A stretch of 10,099 nt of DNA from NCBI GenBank assembly GCA_017999075.1, contig JAGOBX010000090.1, positions 1 to 10,099 on the forward strand, in the 5' to 3' direction. Source of the stretch: Candidatus Babelota bacterium (GTDB lineage: Bacteria; JAGOBX01). The notes beneath the pieces are model-generated. The model did not search any database. It saw only the letters and a program-made list of their open reading frames with translations, and had not been told where the DNA came from. A program made the position numbers and the translations under genes. Below, one piece after another: positions 1-5,900 of this stretch (its first letter is position 1; every line of letters starts with the position of its first letter).

Positions 1-1279
1 TAAGGAGCAATTTTAACTCTGTAATGCTTTTTTGGTGTTTTTTCAAATGAAAATAAGAAGAAGCTTCGAAAAATTTTATATTAAAATATTTTTGGTCATC
101 TGTTAATTTTATGATTGAAGATATTTTAAGAACATCGTCGTATTTATTAAGCGTATAATAAGCATAAACTGTTTTTTCAAGTATTTCAAGATTTGAAATT
201 TTGTTTTTAACGGCAAAATTTTCATAAACATAAATCAAATCGTTTAATTTATCAGCTTTATAAAGCGCGTTTATTGATAAAGCAAGTAAATCTTCCCTTA
301 TAATATCGGGATATTTTTTCAATCCTGTAACAAAATAATTTGAAGCAATATCATATCTTCCTGAATTATAATATATCAGACCAATTCTGTAAGGAACTTC
401 ATTCAGATAATGAGGCATTCCTGTTGATTCGATTTTTAAAAGGTATTCTATGCTTTTATCCTGATTATTAAGCATATCATAACATTGAGATATTCTAAGA
501 AGAACAAGATTTATAAAATCAGGTTTAATAGAAAATTTCTCGACAGCAGTTAAATATGATAGAGCTTTTTCATGATTTTTCTTTGCGAAATAAATGTCTC
601 CGGTATAAAAATAAAATCTCTGCCTGTCCAGATCAGATAATAATCCTGTGTCAGATTGTTCGAAATTGAATTTGTCTGAAATATCCAAGGCTTTGTCATA
701 TTGTTTATTCAGATAATAAGCTTTAAATAATTTAAAACTTAATGAAATGTCTTCTTTTGAATCGTTTTCATTTTTATATGTTTCTATTGCCTTGTCATAT
801 TTCCCGGTGTTAAAATAACAGTCACCGATATATATTGAAGCTGCGCGCAAGTTTTCCGAGTTCTTCTTTTTTTTTGCAGTTGTTGATGAGGAAATTTTAA
901 TATATTTATTGAATTGAAATATAGCGTTTTCAAATTCATTTTTATAATAATAACCCAATCCGAGATTGAATACAGCTATGTCAAGGTTATGGTATTTGGG
1001 ATAATTTACTGTTATTACGGAAAATTTTAAAATAGAAGAATCGTATTGCTCAAGAATTTGATAACATTGTCCCAGCCATAAATAAGCGTCTGCAATGCTG
1101 CTGCTTCTGGGATAAGTTGAAATGAATTTTTCGAATTGATCAGCAGCCATAGATGGATCCTGCTGAAACAATTTCAATCCGAATTCAAAATCATCCTGTT
1201 CTTTTCCGGCAAAAACCGAACATATGAATATATTAACTAATAATATTGCTGTTATAAATATTTTTTTATAGAATTTCAT
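1..1279 (-). CDS. Exported TPR-repeat protein, C-terminus cut by window edge
   Basis: An open frame of 426 codons runs from ATG at 1279 to the left edge without a stop, so the C-terminus is missing. Residues 1-24 form a Sec signal peptide: K2, K5 and K6, a hydrophobic core of about residues 7-23, and a likely cleavage after V-F-A24. C20 does not sit in a proper lipobox, so this is probably not a lipoprotein. The mature part is a chain of helix-turn-helix units with the TPR pattern. Examples are 'ADAYLWLGQCYQ' (63-74), 'AVFNLGLGYYYKNEFENAI' (102-120), 'ASIYIGDCYFNTGKYDKAI' (147-165), 'FYTGDIYFAKKNHEKAL' (224-240), 'ISQCYDMLNNQDKSI' (263-277) and 'IGLIYYNSGRYDIA' (299-312). The first units resemble the BamD/YbgF style of periplasmic TPR (a 'F..FI.TYP.S..A..A...LG' pattern at 49-70). 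The role is inferred to be an extracytoplasmic scaffold or envelope-assembly helper; no specific partner is evident. It lies 66 bp downstream of pyruvate kinase but has its own good promoter. No strong Shine-Dalgarno precedes the ATG. Confidence 0.88.
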   Translation of the reverse strand, partial: MKFYKKIFITAILLVNIFICSVFAGKEQDDFEFGLKLFQQDPSMAADQFEKFISTYPRSSSIADAYLWLGQCYQILEQYDSSILKFSVITVNYPKYHNLDIAVFNLGLGYYYKNEFENAIFQFNKYIKISSSTTAKKKKNSENLRAASIYIGDCYFNTGKYDKAIETYKNENDSKEDISLSFKLFKAYYLNKQYDKALDISDKFNFEQSDTGLLSDLDRQRFYFYTGDIYFAKKNHEKALSYLTAVEKFSIKPDFINLVLLRISQCYDMLNNQDKSIEYLLKIESTGMPHYLNEVPYRIGLIYYNSGRYDIASNYFVTGLKKYPDIIREDLLALSINALYKADKLNDLIYVYENFAVKNKISNLEILEKTVYAYYTLNKYDDVLKISSIIKLTDDQKYFNIKFFEASSYFHLKKHQKSITELKLLL

Positions 1280-1312
1280 CAATAAAACCCAAGTTTAAAA
1301 TTTTAATTAATT

Positions 1313-1341
1313 ATTATAAAATAAAATTTTAATTTTGTAAA
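1313..1341 (-). promoter_or_regulatory. Sigma-70-type promoter for the TPR gene
   Basis: On the minus strand TTTACA (1336-1341, five of six to TTGACA) is followed after exactly 17 bases by a perfect TATAAT (1313-1318). Transcription would start near 1306, about 27 bases before the ATG at 1279. The -35 lies just past the pyruvate kinase stop codon. The TPR gene could therefore be expressed independently of pyruvate kinase as well as by read-through. In sequence this AT-rich, chance -10 matches are easier, but the full hexamer pair with ideal spacing is persuasive. Confidence 0.6.
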
Positions 1342-1345
1342 GGAT

Positions 1346-2812
1346 TTATTGAACCTGATAAACAACAATAGAATTCGTGACTGCGTTTGTTCCTTTTAAT
1401 CCGGAAAGGATTAAGATATACTGACCGGTTTTTGCAAATTTTAAGTTTACTGCTATATTGCTTGCATATTTGACAAAATCATTGAATTTAAATTCTTTGT
1501 TTGCAAGAAAAGGATAAACTCCCCATATCAAATTCATTTGCCTGAGAACAGATTCAGATTTAGTAATTGCAATTATAGGCGCTGCCGGTTTGTCAGCTGC
1601 TACAAAACGCGCTGTAGAACCTGTTCTTGTCAATACCGCAATGCATCTTATGCTTAAATCTCTTGAAATTTGAGATGTTGCAGCGCTTATGGCATCAAGC
1701 ATAGGCTCGAGCTTTTTATTGGTGTCAATATTAAAATTGAATTTTACGCTTGCCCATTGGTTAGATTCTACTTCCCTTAAAATTGAATCCATCATAGCTA
1801 CTGTTTCCACGGGAAATTTTCCTACAGCGGTTTCTCCGGACAGCATAACAGCATCGCTCCCGCTCATGCATGCTGCTGCCACGTCTGTAACTTCTGCTCT
1901 GGTAGGTCTTGAATTTTCAATCATGCTTTCCAGCATTTGAGTAGCGACTATGACAGGTTTCCCGAATTTATTTGCAAGTTTAATAAGTTCGTTTTGTATT
2001 AAAGGAACCTTTTGCTGCGGAAGTTCCACTCCAAGATCGCCTCGGGCAACCATAATGCCGTCTGAAATTTCAATTATTTTATTGATATTTGCAAGAGCTT
2101 CAGGTTTTTCTATTTTTGATATTACAGGAATATTTTTTTTATATCGTTTTAACAAGTTTTTAAGTTCGATAATATCTGATTCTTTTCTGACAAAAGATAA
2201 CGCAATATAATCTACATTGCTTTTAATGCAGTATTTGACGTCTTTTTTATCTTTTTCAGTTAATGCAGAGATTTTTAAATTCGTATCCGGCAGATTCATA
2301 CCTTTGTGATCTTTCAATATTCCGCCGCGTATTACAACCGCTTCCAGCTCCGTATTATTAGATTTTTTTATAACTTTAACTTCCATAGCTCCGTCGTTCA
2401 GCAATATTCTTTGTCCTGTTTTAACTTCTTTTATAAGACCTTTATACTGGGATGGAATAATGTTTTCGGAACCTATTACGGATTTAACGGTTATAATGAT
2501 TTTTTTTCCTTCAACAAGGGTTATAAATCCGTTTTTAAATTTTCCTACCCTTATTTTAGGGCCGCATAAATCTGCAAGAACAGCAACGTGTTTATTTAAC
2601 TTTTTTGCTGTATCTCTGATTTTTTTTATGTTTTTACAATGTTCTTCAGGATCACCGTGAGAAAAATTTATTCGAAAAACATTGACTCCTTTTTGAATGA
2701 GTTTGGATAAAATTTCATCAGGAGATGATGCTGGCCCCAAGGTTGCAACAATTTTTGTTCTTCGGAATATCAGATAATGATTTGAAAAATCAATTATATT
2801 TTTTTTATTCAT
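1346..2812 (-). CDS. pyk: Pyruvate kinase, predicted K+-independent class
   Basis: The cytoplasmic glycolytic enzyme transfers phosphate from phosphoenolpyruvate to ADP, giving pyruvate and ATP. The 488 residues match the usual length of single-domain-set bacterial enzymes; there is no extra C-terminal PEP-utiliser domain. Landmarks in order are 'TKIVATLGPASS' (19-30), 'FRINFSHG' (46-53, substrate-binding Arg48, Asn50, Ser52), 'DLCGPKIRVG' (81-90), 'ISKIEKPE' (231-238, catalytic Lys233, metal-binding Glu235), 'MVARGDLGVELP' (254-265, metal-binding Asp259), 'ATQMLESM' (290-297), 'RPTRAEVTDVA' (302-312) and 'SGETAVGKFP' (325-334). The C-terminal domain with 'TRTGSTARFVA' starts near 370. Leu82 and Lys86 in the DLxGPKIR motif are the residues of K+-independent kinases; K+-dependent ones have DTKGPEIR. 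Cys83 sits where Gln or Lys is common. The start at 2812 leaves about 17 residues before the conserved core. Its only AGGAG lies 16 bases upstream, longer than normal, and no better in-frame start is visible. Confidence 0.97.
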   Translation of the reverse strand: MNKKNIIDFSNHYLIFRRTKIVATLGPASSPDEILSKLIQKGVNVFRINFSHGDPEEHCKNIKKIRDTAKKLNKHVAVLADLCGPKIRVGKFKNGFITLVEGKKIIITVKSVIGSENIIPSQYKGLIKEVKTGQRILLNDGAMEVKVIKKSNNTELEAVVIRGGILKDHKGMNLPDTNLKISALTEKDKKDVKYCIKSNVDYIALSFVRKESDIIELKNLLKRYKKNIPVISKIEKPEALANINKIIEISDGIMVARGDLGVELPQQKVPLIQNELIKLANKFGKPVIVATQMLESMIENSRPTRAEVTDVAAACMSGSDAVMLSGETAVGKFPVETVAMMDSILREVESNQWASVKFNFNIDTNKKLEPMLDAISAATSQISRDLSIRCIAVLTRTGSTARFVAADKPAAPIIAITKSESVLRQMNLIWGVYPFLANKEFKFNDFVKYASNIAVNLKFAKTGQYILILSGLKGTNAVTNSIVVYQVQ

Positions 2813-2942
2813 ATATGTTTTTATTTATCTCCTGTAAAAATTATAAAAAATATTTTTTCGATTGCTGTTTTTTTTATCATTCAAGACAAAAATAGTAATT
2901 TTTATGAAAATTAAATGCAAAATATAAAATTATCTGAATTGA
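2813..2942 (-). promoter_or_regulatory. Intergenic region before pyk with weak promoter candidates
   Basis: This 130-bp AT-rich gap lies between the giant gene and pyruvate kinase. Two candidate promoters were seen on the minus strand. One is TTGCAT (2915-2920), 17 bases, then TACTAT (2892-2897), only three and four matches. The other is a perfect TATAAT (2840-2845) without a recognisable -35, which would start transcripts just before the AGGAG. A small AT stem (AATTTT-CATA-AAAATT on the minus strand, about 2899-2914) follows the giant gene, but no GC-rich terminator hairpin is present. No RNA gene is evident. Confidence 0.3.
2829..2833 (-). promoter_or_regulatory. Shine-Dalgarno of pyruvate kinase, unusually long spacing
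   Basis: AGGAG on the minus strand lies 16 bases before the ATG at 2812, against a usual 5-9. The in-frame codons between them offer no ATG, GTG or TTG and include a TAA, so the annotated ATG is still the best start. The spacer is A-rich. Confidence 0.5.
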
Positions 2943-5900
2943 CTAAACCGATATTTTATTATCATAAAAACTGAATAACCCATCTACGATTTCCGATTTG
3001 ATATTAAATAAATTCAAATTACTGAAATTGGAAATCATATCTGATTTTATTTGATCAAGACGCAATTTTGCTTCAAACTGGTTATTGATTTTGTCATTAG
3101 AACTGTATAGCGAATCAATACGCGAATGACCGTAATCAATAGCTCCGTTTAATAATTCGGAAATTCCTCTTATATTGTTGAGTTCTGTTTCAACAATATT
3201 TTTGGCATTTGCGTATATCGCATAAACTTCGCGGGGAGTTTTGAATTTTATGTTATCATAATATATTCCCAATTGTTTTGTTGTTAATTGGTTAGGAAGC
3301 CCGATATCTATTTCGTCCATATTTTCACTGCTTAATATTTTTATATCATTAATTTCTACATTAAAGGAATATTCTCCGGGTTTTATGTTGTTATAAAAAT
3401 CAGAGTTAGCACTATCCCATATAACGGAAATAGCAGAATTACCGTTTCCTACAATGTTTTCTCTGCCTTCGTAAATATTAGTTTTAGGTCCTCCATTGAA
3501 TGAAGCGACAGCCTGATGAGATAATTTTAATTGAATCGTATCTCCTGAAGCAAAAACATTATCTGCAGATGCAGGAGCTACTCCGTTAGCATTAACTTTA
3601 CCGTTAATAAAATCATCCCATCCCTGTATAGAAATATCTATTGAAGTTTTTCCGCCGTCTGCTCCTGTTTTAGTGAAAGTATTTGTAGTAGCTCCGTTTT
3701 GAGCCATTTGTATATAATTATCGGCATTCGGAGCAGTATCATTAGTGAGTTGACCTGACTGATTACTGTAGACTTTCCAATTTCCTGAACCAGCATAAAC
3801 TAAATATACTGTTTCGTTAGTGTAAGTTGCCTCGTCATTAATTTTTGTGTTGCTGCTGTCGAAAAAATTGTTTGCGGCAGACACATTGTCTTTATCAGAA
3901 TGGAAATCATAACTGAACTGAACTTTCTGAAAATAATTGTCTGTTTGTAAGAAAAAGATTTTATTATCTTCAAAAATTACCGGATTTTTTCCGCTCGGTA
4001 AATTTGTTCCTGTTGTTTTCCATATTTCTGAAACCTGGCTTAAAGAATTACTGTCGTATGATGAATCGAAGTCTATCACTGATTTTGAAAGGTAAATGCT
4101 TTTATCATCTGATTTTCTGAAAAATAATCCGCCGTATTCATCAGCGTAGGTTAATGAATAATTTGATTTTTGTTCGATTGAAGTTGTTCCTGAAGTATTA
4201 TCAAAATCAGCGTTTTGAACGACAGCATCTTTTATTCTCAAACTAAAACTATCGCCGAAACTATAAGGTTCATTATCAATATTTAATTTTAAAAACGATG
4301 AATTGACCTGTGAATTTGAAATACTGTAAAAATTATTTTTAGATGAATCATTCAGATGAGCTTCATCTGGATCAATTTCAAGATCCCCGTCAGAAATATC
4401 TGTTTGCGTCGGGTTTACATTTATCCAGAAATTATCGCCTGAAGCCACATTCCCCAGTGAACCGTATTTTTGACTGTTGACTTCCCATATTCCGTTTGTT
4501 TCATCTATAAGATTGAAAGAAATATAATCTTCAACAATATATTTTCCGAAACTGCCGATATTATCCGCAATAGAATCAATTGATACTTTATCTGAAGTTA
4601 TATCTCCGCTTATTATGTCGTCATAAGGTTTAAGATTAATTAAATTGTATCTGTCGCTTAAACTTGTAGAAGGAGAAGAAGAATAATATCTGTAATTTTC
4701 TGCAATATAGTCATTTGATAAACCGATATTTTTATAAGTATTTCCGCTTATAGAACCCTGCATAACAGTTTTGTTGTTGCTGCTGTCAGCAGGATCAATT
4801 TCAGTAACAAAATTTGAAATGATCTGATATGAAGATTCTTCGTATAATTTTACAAGAGTATATTTTGAAGTTGCATCAGGAGTTGTTGCCCAATTTGCAT
4901 CTATGCTTGCTGTTTTTGTTGTTCCGTCATAATCTGTTATTTTTCTGAATTGGCCTACGCCTGTTCCATCAGTGATAAAAACTCCCCACCCATTAAAATA
5001 ATCGTCTATTCCTGAATATGTATCATCGAAAGTAATGCTGCCTGCGGTTTGCGTTACTGCAGAATGGTTGTTTCCTGTATATTGTTCGGTTGAATCAGTA
5101 AGCATTACCATAAATTTTGAAGTATTATTTGGAGCAATATCCCAATCGCTTGCAACTGTTGCTGTTCTTGTGCCTCCGGTATATATAGATATATCTTTAT
5201 ATTGTCCAGCGCCCGGGCCTCCTGTTATAAAGACAGTGTATCCTTTATAAAATGTTGTGAAAGAATCGTTGGTTGTTCCAGGGATATCAGGAAACCTTAT
5301 TGTTGATATAGAACCGCTTCCTGCCGTGTATTCCGATATAGTTGAACTGAACGGAATCGAATTCGGGAGCTGCATAAGTTTGAATTTTGAATTTAAATCA
5401 GGAGTAGTGGTCCAGTTATCAACTGTCGCTGTTTTAGTAGTTCCGTCATAATCTGTAATTCTTCTGAATTGTCCTGCGCCTGTTCCAGAAGTAATATAAA
5501 TTCCCCAATTATTGTAATAATCGTTTAATGAACTTGACAAAGAAGATGATTTTATAGTGTTTGCGCCTATTGCGGTTATGGTTAAATTATCTGTTCCGTA
5601 AAATGTATTTTCTATCGTAGCAATTTTAGTAGTTCCGTCATAATCAGTTATGGTATTGTATGTGCCTGCGCCTGTTCCGTTATTTATGTAGAACGCCATA
5701 CCTGTATAAAAATCGTCTTCGCTTGACGATGATTCGTTTAACTGAATTGTATTTTGAGTAGTATTATTGAATTGCAGTAAAGCATTTTCTTCAATAATTC
5801 CGCTGTATCCTATATAATATTTTCCGTCTGAACTTTTAAGTATTTCCGGATAGCTTGCAGGACTTGATATGCTGTCGGAAAGTTCTGTTATTGAACCTGC

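Noticed and set aside
1285-1300. Possible lipoprotein nature of the TPR protein because of Cys20 in the signal region
   Set aside because: The residues before Cys20 (I-F-I) do not form a lipobox, and a V-F-A signal peptidase I site follows directly.
1689-2660. Several plus-strand open frames opposite pyruvate kinase
   Set aside because: They are shadows of a clearly real, highly conserved enzyme and lack start signals or recognisable domains.
2899-2914. AT-only inverted repeat after the giant gene as a terminator
   Set aside because: The stem is six A/T pairs with no G-C pair. Such palindromes are expected by chance in this base composition, so I do not call a terminator.
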